Assembly: GCA_963755075.1 (NCBI GenBank)
Contig: CAVWKL010000221.1
Span: 1 to 14,830 of the forward strand
Reading direction: 5' to 3'
Origin: Roseiarcus sp963755075
Lineage (GTDB): Bacteria; Pseudomonadota; Alphaproteobacteria; Rhizobiales; Beijerinckiaceae
Length of the DNA stretch: 14,830 nt
The translations under genes were made by a program, and so were the position numbers. Positions within the stretch are counted from its first letter, which is position 1. Every line of letters begins with the position of its first letter. Positions 1-7,846 of the stretch are shown piece after piece. Under the pieces are notes generated by a model. It was not told the DNA's origin, made no database searches, and worked only from the letters and a program-made list of their open reading frames with translations.

Positions 1-587
1 CTGCGACGGCAGCTTTTTCCCGGTCTCGTATTCGGCGAGCGGCGGGCGTCTGCAGAGCCTCGAAGACATGTGCCGGGCGCTCTGCCCCAACGCGGACGTC
101 AACCTCTTCACCTATCCGGCGTCGGGCCAAATCGAGCAGGCGGTGTCGATCAACGGCGGGCGCTACATGGACACGCCGACGGCGCTGAAATACCGGCAGA
201 CCTTCGATCCCTCGTGCTCGTGCCGGCGGCGCGGACAGAGCTGGGCCGAGGCGTTGGCGGGCGCCGAGGCCAAGCTCGGACGCGAGTTCGAAGGGCGACA
301 TTTTCGTCACGCCGGAGAAGTCGGCCGAAATGTCCCGGCCGAAACCCGACCCCAAGGCGAAGACGCCCAAACCGCCGCTCGAGACGCCCAACGCCCAGAA
401 CGTCGACCTCGGCGTGGACACCAATCTGAGCCAGCAGGCGGCGACGATCAGCCGGGAAGCGTCGGGAATCGCCGGCGGCGACGCCCAGACCGGGGCGCGA
501 TACGGCGAGGGGCAGGGGCAGACCGTCGAAGTCGTCGGCCCCGACGGCGTCAAGCGGCGGGTGCGGATAATCGATCCAACGCTTTGA
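1..587 (+). CDS. DUF2865 domain protein, C-terminal part, frameshifted
   Basis: The 5' end lies outside the window. Reading from base 2 gives a cysteine-rich stretch beginning CDGSFFPVSYSASGG, then CRALCPNADVNLFTYP and DPSCSCRRRGQSWAEAL, which I recognise as the DUF2865 domain found in exported or cell-envelope proteins of Rhizobiales. Its function is unknown. The domain frame runs to about base 290. The expected continuation DIFVTPEKSAEMSRPKP is then found one frame over, from about 294, and runs to a TGA at 585-587. This points to one extra base around 282-293, either a sequencing error or a real frameshift. The tail is low-complexity and rich in proline, lysine and glutamine. The last 38 bases overlap the 3' end of the convergent gltX. 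I am confident of the family and unsure whether the gene is intact in the organism. Confidence 0.8.
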
Positions 588-1899
588 CCCGCCCGATCAG
601 GGGCAGCAGCGCGGCCAGTTCGGGTCCCGCGTCGCGCCCGGTGAGGGCGAGCCGCAAGGGGTGAAAGAGACTCCGGCCCTTGCGGCCGGTGACGGCTTTC
701 AGGCTCGCCGTCCAGACGCCCCAGGTCGCGCCGTCCCAAGGCTCCGGCGGCAGACGCGCCGCGGCCTGATCGAGAAACGGCCGGTCCTCGACGATCGGCG
801 CGATCTCCTCGTGGATCACCGCCCACCAGATCCTCGCCTCGTCGAGGCGCGCGAGATTGCCGCGCACCGCGGCCCAGAAGGGCTCGGCGCGCGGCCCGGC
901 GATCCCAACCGCTCCCAGGCGCTCCCGCACCGCCGCGAACGGCAATTGATGCAGCGTGCGCGCCGACAGGGCGCGCAACTCGGCTTCGTCGAAACGCGCC
1001 GCCCCATGCGATATGCGCTTGAAATCGAAGGAAGCGGCGAGTTCGGCGAGCGAAGCGACGGGACGGACCGACTCGGCCGATCCGACCAGCACCGCCAAAG
1101 CCGCCACGGCCAGCGATTCGACGCCGCTCTCGCGCAGCGAGGCGATCGACAAGGCGCCCGTGCGCTTGGAGAGCCCTTCGCCGCTCGCGTCGGTCAGCAG
1201 ATTGTGGTGGCCGAAGGTGGGAGCGCCGCCCGCCAGCGCCTCGAAGATCTGGATCTGCACCGCGGTGTTGGTGACGTGGTCCTCGCCGCGAATGACGTGG
1301 GTGACGCCGAGATCGACGTCGTCGACGACGGACGGCAAGGTGTAGAGATAGGTTCCGTCTTCGCGCTTGAGCACCGGATCCGAAAGCGAGGCGCAATCGA
1401 TATGGCTCGGCCCGCGCACCAGATCGTCCCATGTGACCAGCGTCGGTTCGAGCTGGAAGCGCCAGTGCGGTCGCCGCCCTTGCGCCTCCAACGCGGCGCG
1501 ATCCGTCTCGCTCAGACGCAGGGCGGCGCGATCGTAAATCGGCGGGCGGCCGAGCGCTTGTTGGCGCTTGCGCCGGCGATCCAGTTCCTCGGCCGTCTCA
1601 TAGGCCGGATAGAGCCGCCCCAGGGCGCGCAATCGCTCGGCCGCGGCCTCGTAAAGCGCCATGCGCTGGGATTGGCGGCACTGGAAATCCGGGACGACGC
1701 CGAGCCAGGCGAGGTCGGCATCGATCGCGGCGGCGTGTTCGAGGCGCGAGCGCTCGACATCGGTGTCGTCAAAACGTAGAATGAAACGGCCGCCCTCGCG
1801 CAGGGCGAAGAGCCAGTTGAACAAGGCGGTGCGCGCGTTGCCGATGTGGATGCGTCCGGTCGGAGAAGGCGCGAAGCGGACGGTCGGAGGGCTGGACAT
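550..1899 (-). CDS. gltX: Glutamyl-tRNA synthetase
   Basis: This 449-residue class I aminoacyl-tRNA synthetase ligates glutamate to tRNA in the cytoplasm. The N-terminus reads RFAPSPTGRIHIGNARTALF, with the HIGH-like signature HIGN at residues 18-21. The ATP-binding KMSKS-like loop is GLSKRTG, with S-K at about 244-245. LRFDDTDVERS, a typical GluRS active-site segment, is also present. Length fits bacterial GluRS, and the C-terminal anticodon-binding region is complete. Alphaproteobacteria usually lack GlnRS, make Gln-tRNA through GatCAB, and often have two GluRS copies; which copy this is cannot be told here. The start ATG at 1899 is followed directly by the conserved N-terminal motif. The gene is divergent from the GT21 gene (78-base gap) and its 3' end overlaps the DUF2865 gene by 38 bases. 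The frame is unbroken. Confidence 0.97.
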   Translation of the reverse strand: MSSPPTVRFAPSPTGRIHIGNARTALFNWLFALREGGRFILRFDDTDVERSRLEHAAAIDADLAWLGVVPDFQCRQSQRMALYEAAAERLRALGRLYPAYETAEELDRRRKRQQALGRPPIYDRAALRLSETDRAALEAQGRRPHWRFQLEPTLVTWDDLVRGPSHIDCASLSDPVLKREDGTYLYTLPSVVDDVDLGVTHVIRGEDHVTNTAVQIQIFEALAGGAPTFGHHNLLTDASGEGLSKRTGALSIASLRESGVESLAVAALAVLVGSAESVRPVASLAELAASFDFKRISHGAARFDEAELRALSARTLHQLPFAAVRERLGAVGIAGPRAEPFWAAVRGNLARLDEARIWWAVIHEEIAPIVEDRPFLDQAAARLPPEPWDGATWGVWTASLKAVTGRKGRSLFHPLRLALTGRDAGPELAALLPLIGRVKALDRLSAPAA

Positions 1900-1977
1900 G
1901 CGCCTTCATAGAAGCGTCGCGCGATTGCGGCAATATGAGGTTTTCTGCGAATCGCGGCGAAACGCCCGGGGAGCGAC

Positions 1978-3135
1978 ATGACGATTTCCGCCCTGGCCGC
2001 CGGGGTCGCCGCTGGGGGCCTGGCGATCCACACGATCAGCGCCGGTCTGGCCGCCTTCCGCTGTCGGCGCGATGCGTCCCGTCTCCCCGCGCCCGTCGAT
2101 GCGCCGCCGGTGAGCATCGTGCAGCCGCTCTGCGGCGTCGAATCCTTTTCCAAGGAAACGCTCGCCTCGATCTTCGCGCTCGATTATCCCGACTACGAAA
2201 TCTTGTTCTGCGTCGCCGACCCGGCGGACCCCATCGCGCCGGTCGCGCGCCGTGCGATCGCCGCGAACCCGAACGTCCCCGCCCGCGTCCTGATCGGCGA
2301 CGATCGCGTCAGCGGCAACCCCAAGCTCAACAATGTCGTCAAGGGCTGGAAGGCGGCGCGGCGCCCCTGGGTCGTCATCGCCGATTCCAACGTGCTCATG
2401 CCGCGCGACTACGTCCAGCGCCTGATGGCGCGTTGGCGCGCCGACACCGGAATCGTCTGCGCGCCGCCGATCGGGGCGCGACCCGAGACCTTCGCCGCCG
2501 AAATCGAATGCGCCTTTCTCAACACCTATCAGGCGCGCTGGCAATACGCCGCCGAATCGGTCGGTTACGGCTTCGCCCAGGGCAAGACGATGCTATGGCG
2601 GCGCGAGACGCTCGAGGCTGGCGGCGGCATCGAGGCGCTCGGCGCCGAGATCGCCGAGGACGCGGCGGCGACGAAGCTCATCCATCGCGCCGGCCTGCAC
2701 GCCCATCTCGTCAGCCATCCCTTCCAGCAACCGCTGGGCGCCCGACGCTGGCGCGACGTCTGGGCGCGGCAGGTGCGCTGGGCGCGGCTGCGGCGCGCCA
2801 CCTTCGCCCTCTACTTTGCCCCGGAATTGCTGACGACCAGCCTGTTCACCCTCGTCGCCGCCGGCTTCGCCGCGCCCGAGCTCGGCCTCGACGCGCCGCT
2901 CGCGGTCATTCTCGCCGCCCTCCTCTGGTACGGCGCGGAAGCGGCGCTGGCGCACGCCGCCGGTTGGCCCCTCAAATGGTCGTCCGCGCCCGCCTGGATC
3001 GCGCGCGATCTCGCCTTGCCGTGGCTGTGGGTCGAGGGCTGGAACGGCAAACCCTTCGTCTGGCGCGGCAACGTGATGTCGGTCGACGACGACGCGCTGG
3101 CGACCGACGGGCCGGGGCCGTTCCCGCCGGCCTGA
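1978..3135 (+). CDS. GT21 family glycosyltransferase (ceramide glucosyltransferase / HpnI-like)
   Basis: This 385-residue membrane-bound inverting glycosyltransferase probably transfers a sugar from a UDP-sugar to a lipid such as ceramide or a hopanoid. Family signatures are in order: the GT2/GT21 fold start VSIVQPLCGVE near residue 43, the first Asp region FCVADPADP, the DSN motif in VIADSNVLMPRDY, the acidic third motif AEIAEDAAATKLI, and the (Q/R)xxRW motif as RQVRWARLRR. One hydrophobic N-terminal helix (about residues 3-27) and two or more near the C-terminus (about 285-325) fit the family's topology. GGGGAG lies five bases before the ATG. HpnI normally sits in a hopanoid (hpn) cluster and no such genes are visible, so the lipid acceptor is open. 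The frame is unbroken. Confidence 0.9.
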   Translation: MTISALAAGVAAGGLAIHTISAGLAAFRCRRDASRLPAPVDAPPVSIVQPLCGVESFSKETLASIFALDYPDYEILFCVADPADPIAPVARRAIAANPNVPARVLIGDDRVSGNPKLNNVVKGWKAARRPWVVIADSNVLMPRDYVQRLMARWRADTGIVCAPPIGARPETFAAEIECAFLNTYQARWQYAAESVGYGFAQGKTMLWRRETLEAGGGIEALGAEIAEDAAATKLIHRAGLHAHLVSHPFQQPLGARRWRDVWARQVRWARLRRATFALYFAPELLTTSLFTLVAAGFAAPELGLDAPLAVILAALLWYGAEAALAHAAGWPLKWSSAPAWIARDLALPWLWVEGWNGKPFVWRGNVMSVDDDALATDGPGPFPPA

Positions 3136-3145
3136 TCTCCGAGGA

Positions 3146-3175
3146 CGGCGGACGCGCGGCTGAGCGCGTCCGTCC
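3146..3175. terminator. GC hairpin between convergent genes
   Basis: An eight-base stem, GGACGCGC at 3150-3157 pairing with GCGCGTCC at 3164-3171 around a six-base loop, can be extended by a few pairs outward. It lies between the convergent GT21 and alkene reductase genes. No T-run follows on either strand, so it may be only a transcript-end-protecting hairpin. Confidence 0.35.
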
Positions 3176-3195
3176 GCCGCGCTCGGCGAGCCCGG

Positions 3196-4292
3196 CTACC
3201 GCGCCTCGGCGAGCGCGGGATAATCCGTGTAGCCCTTTGCGCCGCCGCCGTAGAGCGTGTCGCGGTCGAGCGGCGCCAGGCGGCCCCCAGGCGCAACCGC
3301 TCGACGAGATCGGGATTGGAAATGAACGGCTTGCCGAAGGCGATGAGGTCGGCGCGGCCTTCGCTCAAGGCCTCGATGGCGAGTTCGCGGGTATAGCCGT
3401 TGTTGGCGATATAGGCGCCGCCGAAGGCGCGGCGCAGCGCGGCGTAGTCGAAAGGCGCGATATCGCGGTCGCCGCCCGTCGCGCCCTCGACGATGTGAAT
3501 ATAAGCGAGGCGCCGCTCGCTCAACCGCGCCACGAGATAACCGAACAGGGCGGCGGGATTGGAGTCGGCGACGTCGTTGGCGGGGCTCACCGGCGCGAGC
3601 CGGATGCCGACGCGCGAGGCTGGCCAGACCTTGAGGACGGCCTCGACGACTTCGAGCGCGAAGCGCGCGCGGCCTTCGATCGCGCCGCCGTAGGAATCCT
3701 CGCGCTTGTTGGCGCCGTCGCGCAGGAACTGGTCGATGAGATAGCCGTTGGCGGCGTGGATTTCGACGCCGTCGAAGCCGGCGCGCTTGGCGTTGCGGGC
3801 GGCCTGCGCGTAGTCCTCGAGGATCGCCGCGATCTCGGGCGCGCCGAGCGCCCGCGGCTCGGAGACGTCGGCGAATCCCGAAGCGATAAACGTCTTGGTC
3901 TTGGCCCGGATCGCCGAGGGCGCGACCGGCGCGCCGCCGTTCGGTTGCAGCGACGTGTGCGAGATGCGCCCCACGTGCCAAAGCTGCGCGAAAATGCGCC
4001 CGCCCGCCTCGTGCGCCGCCTTTGTCACGTCGCGCCAGCCTTCGACCTGCGCCTCGCTGTAGAGGCCCGGCGTCCAGATGTAGCCCTGGCCCTGCTGGCT
4101 GATCTGCGTCGCCTCGGAGACGATCAGCCCGGCGCTCGCGCGCTGGCGGTAATAGGTCGCGGCGAGTTCGTTCGGCGCGTCGGTTCCGTGGGTGGCGCGG
4201 TTGCGCGTCAACGGCGCCATCACGATGCGATTGGGCAGCTCGAGATCGCCGAGCCGGAAGGGCCGAAACAACACTGCGGCATCGAAGTTCAT
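3196..4292 (-). CDS. Alkene reductase, Old Yellow Enzyme family (frameshift near C-terminus)
   Basis: This is an FMN-dependent NAD(P)H ene-reductase of about 365 residues (NemA/OYE family), which reduces activated C=C bonds and often nitro or nitrate-ester compounds. The N-terminus is MNFDAAVLFRPFRLGDLELP, followed by NRIVMAPLTRNRA (FMN/substrate loop), AQLWHVGRISH and the substrate-binding HAANGYLIDQFLRDGANKR motif, then DSYGG and the phosphate-binding FGKPFISNPDLVERL. The C-terminal LYGGGAKGYTDYP is family-typical but lies one frame over. The break is near 3283-3292 and looks like loss of one C in a C/G run, probably a sequencing error. The ATG at 4292 is preceded by AGAAAGG. It is last in an apparent operon behind the cobW-type and WD40 genes, 29 bases after the WD40 stop. 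Substrate unknown. Confidence 0.9.
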
Positions 4293-4321
4293 GGGAACGC
4301 CTTTCTTCTCGAGAAGAGCCC

Positions 4322-5317
4322 TTAAGCGGGCAAAGTCAGCAGGCCGGCGGCGCCGGTTTCGAGTCCGAAGGCCAGGCGCGCGCCGCTCTCGTCCCAGCAA
4401 AGCGCGCTGATCGCGCCCTCGCCGGGCGCGCGCACCAGGATTTCCGCGCCGTCGCCGAGGCGACAGAGCTGTGCAAGACCGTCGGAATAGCCGATGGCGA
4501 CGACGAGCGCGCGCGGATGGAAGGCCACCTGCGTCACCCGCGCCGCCCGGACGCCGCATTCGCGCGGCGCCTTGCCCATCGGGCCGTCCTTGTCCTTGAA
4601 CGGCCAGACGACGCAGGCGTCGGCGCCGGAGGTGGCGAGCCAATGGCCGTCATGCGACCACGAGAACGAGCGCGTCTTGCCGGGATAGCCGGTCATGCGC
4701 ATGTTGCGCGCGTCGACGAGGCGCCAGCCGTGCAGCGCGTTCTCCTGCATCGAGGTGACGAGAAAGCGCCCGTCCGGCGAGGCGACGGCGTCAAGATGCG
4801 AGCCCTTCCATTCGAGCGGGCTCGGCGCGGCGGCGGCGTTGGGAAACCACAGCGAGACGCCATTGTAATGGGCGAGCCCGAGGCGATAGCCCTTGGGCAG
4901 GAAGCAGAGCCCGCGCACGGTGGTCGGCGCCTCGAAGGAGCGAATCGTCCCGGCTTCGTCGCGCGCGCTCGCCCGCCGCCCCGCCGCCCAGGCGACCGCG
5001 CCGTCGCGCATCGCCAGCGCGTCGATCCAGCGGCCCTTCTCGTCGGCGATGTCTTGCAGCGAACCGTCGGCGCCGATGCTGACGACGCGCCCGTCGTCGC
5101 CCCCGGTCACGAGCCTCTTGCGGTCGGCGCGGGCGATAAGGATCGCGCCGTCGGGATGGGCGGCGACTTGGCGTTGCGCGCCCGCTTCGCCGATCAATAC
5201 GAGGCCGTCGGCGAGCGCCAGCGCCGGCGCGTCGTTGAGAAACGCCGCGGCGACGACGTGCGCGCCGGCGGGCAAGGCCCGCACATGCTGGGTCAGCGAA
5301 GACGTCGGCTCGGCCAT
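4322..5317 (-). CDS. WD40 repeat protein linked to COG0523 GTPase
   Basis: This 331-residue predicted cytoplasmic beta-propeller protein has several degenerate WD40-type blades: RKRLVTGGDDGRVVSIG, DAVASPDGRFLVTSM, FSWSHDGHWLATSGADACV and VAFHPRALVVAIGYSDGLA. Each shows the usual pattern of G/S-x-D-x-x-x-hydrophobic strands. No signal peptide or membrane segment is seen. Such proteins act as binding platforms, and no catalytic motif is visible. The gene starts 25 bases after the cobW-type GTPase gene and is followed 29 bases later by the alkene reductase, so co-transcription is likely. I recall WD40 genes next to CobW-family GTPases in other Rhizobiales, suggesting a shared role in metal homeostasis; that role is inferred. 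The frame is unbroken. Confidence 0.87.
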   Translation of the reverse strand: MAEPTSSLTQHVRALPAGAHVVAAAFLNDAPALALADGLVLIGEAGAQRQVAAHPDGAILIARADRKRLVTGGDDGRVVSIGADGSLQDIADEKGRWIDALAMRDGAVAWAAGRRASARDEAGTIRSFEAPTTVRGLCFLPKGYRLGLAHYNGVSLWFPNAAAAPSPLEWKGSHLDAVASPDGRFLVTSMQENALHGWRLVDARNMRMTGYPGKTRSFSWSHDGHWLATSGADACVVWPFKDKDGPMGKAPRECGVRAARVTQVAFHPRALVVAIGYSDGLAQLCRLGDGAEILVRAPGEGAISALCWDESGARLAFGLETGAAGLLTLPA

Positions 5318-5342
5318 CGCAAGAACCCCGGCGCCGCGGCGA

Positions 5343-6374
5343 TCAGGCGGCGCAGGCGAGGAAACCCTCGCGGATTTCGCTCTCGTCGAGGTCGCGGCCG
5401 ATGAACACGACCTTCGATTCGCGCTTTTCGCCCGCCTTCCAATCGCGCTGCGGCTCGCCGTCGAGCATCATGTGGACGCCCTGGAAGACGAAGCGCTTCG
5501 GGTCGCCCTTGAAGGCGACGATGCCCTTGCAGCGCAGGATGTTCGGCCCGCGCTCCTGCGTCAGGCGATTGATCCAGGGCAAGAACTTCTGCGGATCGAG
5601 GTCGCCCTCGAGCCGCGCCGCGATCGATTGCATGTCTTCGTCATGGTAGTGCTTGAGGCCCTGACCATGATGATGATGGCCGTGGTCGTGGTCGTGATCG
5701 CCATGGTCGTCGTCGCCGACGGTGAGGAATTCCGGCTCGATGTCGAGGATGCGGTCGAGGTCGAAGGCGCGGCGCTCCAGGACCTCGGCGATGGCGACGT
5801 CGCAGTTCCGCGCCGGATGCAGGCGGGCGTAAGGATTGATGGCGCGGATGCGCGCCTCGACCTCGCGCAGCTCGGCCGGCGAGACCAGGTCCGTCTTGTT
5901 GAGAATGATGACGTCGGCGAAGGCGATCTGGTTCTTGGCCTCCGGCGCGTCGCGCAGGCGCGCCGCCAGCCACTTGGCGTCGGCGATGGTCACCACCGCG
6001 TCGAGCCGGGCGGCGGCGCGCACGTCCTCGTCGACGAAGAAGGTCTGGGCCACCGGCGCCGGGTCGGCAAGGCCGGTCGTCTCGACGATGATCGCGTCAA
6101 ACTTGCCCTTGCGCTTCATCAGCCCCTCGATGATGCGGATGAGATCGCCGCGCACGGTGCAGCAGATGCAGCCGTTGTTCATCTCGAAGACTTCCTCGTC
6201 GGCCCCGACGACGAGCTCGTTGTCGATGCCGATCTCGCCGAATTCATTGACGATGACGGCGTATCTGCGCCCGTGCGGCTCGCTCAAGATGCGGTTGAGC
6301 AAAGTGGTCTTGCCGGCGCCGAGATAGCCGGTGAGCACGGTGACGGGGATTTTTTCGGCGGCGGCGTCGGTCAT
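5343..6374 (-). CDS. CobW/COG0523 family GTPase, putative zinc metallochaperone
   Basis: This 343-residue G3E-type P-loop GTPase is likely to deliver zinc to client proteins in the cytoplasm. Visible motifs are Walker A GYLGAGKTT at residues 16-24, the family-defining metal site CICC at 69-72, ETTGLADPAPV, the guanine-specificity NKTD, and a histidine-rich loop near residues 220-240 (DHDHDHGHHHHG) typical of zinc-binding members. The C-terminal CobW domain contains RCKGIVAFKGDPKRFVFQGV. Cobalamin genes are absent nearby, arguing against a true CobW role. I chose ATG 6374. An in-frame TTG at 6383 has a better-spaced GGAG eight bases upstream, so it may be the real start. The gene leads the apparent operon with WD40 and alkene reductase. 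I saw no convincing Zur box upstream. The frame is unbroken. Confidence 0.93.
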   Translation of the reverse strand: MTDAAAEKIPVTVLTGYLGAGKTTLLNRILSEPHGRRYAVIVNEFGEIGIDNELVVGADEEVFEMNNGCICCTVRGDLIRIIEGLMKRKGKFDAIIVETTGLADPAPVAQTFFVDEDVRAAARLDAVVTIADAKWLAARLRDAPEAKNQIAFADVIILNKTDLVSPAELREVEARIRAINPYARLHPARNCDVAIAEVLERRAFDLDRILDIEPEFLTVGDDDHGDHDHDHGHHHHGQGLKHYHDEDMQSIAARLEGDLDPQKFLPWINRLTQERGPNILRCKGIVAFKGDPKRFVFQGVHMMLDGEPQRDWKAGEKRESKVVFIGRDLDESEIREGFLACAA

Positions 6375-6490
6375 GGCGGTCAAGCGCTTGGCTCCAGACG
6401 GGTGAGGAGGGGGTTGGCCAGCATATAGGCGGCGCGGGGAGAAATGGGTAGGGGCGGGCGAAAATCGCCGCGCCGCAATCGCGGCAGCGC

Positions 6491-6518
6491 TTGAGAATCC
6501 TGGCGGCTTCGTGATATT
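6491..6518 (+). promoter_or_regulatory. Candidate promoter of the toxin-antitoxin operon
   Basis: TTGAGA at 6491-6496 and GATATT at 6513-6518 are separated by 16 bases. A start seven or eight bases downstream of the -10 would fall at about 6525, one or two bases before the antitoxin ATG at 6527. No Shine-Dalgarno sequence is visible, so a nearly leaderless message is possible. This is inference from two imperfect hexamers. Confidence 0.4.
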
Positions 6519-6533
6519 TGGTCATTATGACCA
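6519..6533. promoter_or_regulatory. Palindromic operator over antitoxin start codon
   Basis: TGGTCATTATGACCA is a perfect palindrome of seven bases each side of a central T (6526). It starts directly after the candidate -10 box and covers the antitoxin ATG at 6527. Type II antitoxins of the Phd/YefM/VapB kind repress their own operon through such sites, so this is the natural binding site for the antitoxin or the antitoxin-toxin complex. Binding was not tested. Confidence 0.65.
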
Positions 6534-6823
6534 GAATCGTAAAGCCGCCCAAAGCCCACCCCCCGCCCGGGCGCTGGCTGCTGCACGAGGCCAAGGCGCG
6601 CTTCAGCGAAGTCGTGCGTCTCGCCCGCAGCGAAGGACCTCAGCACGTCGCCGTGCATGGCCGCGAAGAGGTGGTGGTCGTCGCGGCGGACGAATTCCGC
6701 CGCCTCGCGGGCGGGCGAACCGGCGCGGCGCTGATCGAGGCGATGCAGGCGTCGCCCTATCGGGAGATCGACATCAAGCCGAGCGGCGACGAACGCTCGC
6801 CCGTGCGCGATGTCGAATTGTGA
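6527..6823 (+). CDS. Type II antitoxin, Phd/YefM family
   Basis: The 98-residue product should bind and neutralise the PIN toxin encoded next and repress the operon. The typical family core is visible: WLLHEAKARFSEVVRLA, in which W-x-x-x-E-A-K-x-x-F-S-E matches the Phd DNA-binding start, followed by GPQHVAVHGREEVVVVAADE, the beta-hairpin with the hydrophobic repeat. The C-terminal 25 or so residues form the likely toxin-binding tail. The ATG at 6527 is chosen because it lies inside the operator palindrome and puts the family motif at the usual distance; a TTG at 6518 is in frame but unlikely. The stop TGA (6821-6823) overlaps the toxin GTG by four bases, a layout for coupled translation. Confidence 0.87.
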   Translation: MTRIVKPPKAHPPPGRWLLHEAKARFSEVVRLARSEGPQHVAVHGREEVVVVAADEFRRLAGGRTGAALIEAMQASPYREIDIKPSGDERSPVRDVEL

Positions 6824-7266
6824 GAAGCTGGCTGCTCGACACCAACGTTCTCAGCGAACTGCGCCGGTTGCGGCCGGAGCCGAAGGTCGCCGCCTTCGTC
6901 GCCGCCCAGCCGCTTGAGTCGCTCTTCGTCAGCGTCGTGACCTTCGCCGAGATTGGCTTCGGCATCGAGCGCATCGCCGATGCGGCGCGCCGCGCCGAAC
7001 TCAACGATTGGCTCGCCCTGACGTTGCGCCCAATGTTTGCGCAAAGAACGCTGCCCGTCGGCGAGGACGTGATGCTCAAATGGCGCCTCCTCGTCGAAGC
7101 TGGCCGCAAGGCGCGTCACACCTATTCGCAACCGGACCTCATCATCGGCGCGACAGCCTTGCATTATGGATTGACCGTGGTCACGCGCGACGCCGACGAC
7201 TTCAGGAAAGCGCGCGTCGCCGTCTTCAATCCCTGGCGCGAGGACGCGGCCGAGGCTGGACCGTAA
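6820..7266 (+). CDS. vapC: PIN-domain ribonuclease toxin, VapC type
   Basis: This 148-residue PIN-fold endoribonuclease would cleave RNA when free of antitoxin. The acidic active site is complete: D7 in WLLDTNVLSELR, E44 in VVTFAEIGFGIE, D106 in YSQPDLIIGATA and D124 in VVTRDADDF. The C-terminal FNPW is typical of this VapC/FitB-like subgroup. The start is a GTG whose last bases form the antitoxin stop (GTGA overlap, 6820-6823), so translation is likely coupled to the antitoxin. Homologues of this type degrade specific tRNAs or rRNA sites; the target here is unknown. The gene is complete and unbroken, and the module is presumably functional. Confidence 0.93.
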   Translation: MRSWLLDTNVLSELRRLRPEPKVAAFVAAQPLESLFVSVVTFAEIGFGIERIADAARRAELNDWLALTLRPMFAQRTLPVGEDVMLKWRLLVEAGRKARHTYSQPDLIIGATALHYGLTVVTRDADDFRKARVAVFNPWREDAAEAGP

Positions 7267-7315
7267 AGGCGCGGAGAACGATCTCGCAAGGACGGGCGCC
7301 GGGAAGGGAGCCGCC

Positions 7316-7835
7316 ATGATTGCGTATTCGCATCGTTCGCCGCTTGCCGCCGGCCTGGTTGTTTTGGCTCTCGCCGAAGCGCCCTTGGCCGCGACGGCGA
7401 AGCCCGCCTCTGCGCCGAGCGGGGTCGTCGCTTCGCTCTATGCCGAAGAACGGGCCGGGCGTTCGCCGTTGTTCGAGCCGGGCGTTCGCGCGGCAAAACT
7501 CACCCGGAGCCTCGGCCGCGCTGTGGGCCAAGGCCGCCGCCGCGACGCCGCCCGGCGACGAAGGCCCGATCGATTTCGACGCGGTCACCAATTCCCAGGG
7601 CGCAACGGTCAAATCTTACACGCTGACGACCGAGCGGCGCGACGCGACGCATGCGAGCGTCGTCGCCATGCTCGTTCCCGACAATTGGCTGAGGGCCTCG
7701 CCGCGCGAAAACGTGGTGCGCTACGATATGACCTTCGACGGCGCCCGCTGGGCGATCGACGATGTCCACGGCGTCGCCGGGTCGCAGGCGTGGTCGTTGC
7801 GCGATCTGCTGCGGCAATCCCTGAACGAGAAATAG
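7316..7835 (+). CDS. DUF3828-type exported protein (one frameshift)
   Basis: The product is a small secreted or periplasmic protein of about 172 residues. It has an N-terminal signal peptide (hydrophobic LAAGLVVLALAEAPLAATA), then VVASLYAEERAGRSPLF and, after a frame change, AALWAKAAAATPPGDEGPID and LRASPRENVVRYDMTFDG. The ALWAKA...GPIDFD pattern fits DUF3828, whose role is unknown. The first frame carries the protein to about 7512 and the rest is one frame over. A single extra G near 7514 (expected LTRSLAALWAKA) explains it, so I suspect a base-calling error. AAGGGAG lies five bases before the ATG. The next exported protein gene starts 11 bases after this stop, probably in the same transcript. 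Confidence 0.75.
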
Positions 7836-7846
7836 AGGCTTAATCG

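Noticed and set aside
661..1779. Open frame antisense to gltX (372 codons)
   Set aside because: Arg/Gln/Ala-rich composition and exact antisense position to a well-conserved synthetase; a GC shadow.
1935..4325. Very long open frame on the plus strand (796 codons)
   Set aside because: It lies out of frame with the GT21 gene and antisense to the alkene reductase. Its translation is arginine- and alanine-rich with no family motif, as expected from high-GC shadow reading.
4893..6428. Open frame of 511 codons antisense to the WD40 and cobW genes
   Set aside because: It crosses two real genes on the opposite strand, and its stretches of Val/Asp/Met repeats mirror the histidine-rich loop of the GTPase.
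6375..6526. Zur-type operator upstream of the cobW-type gene
   Set aside because: Searched by eye for the AT-rich dyad typical of alphaproteobacterial Zur sites. The only clear palindrome belongs to the toxin-antitoxin start and does not resemble it.
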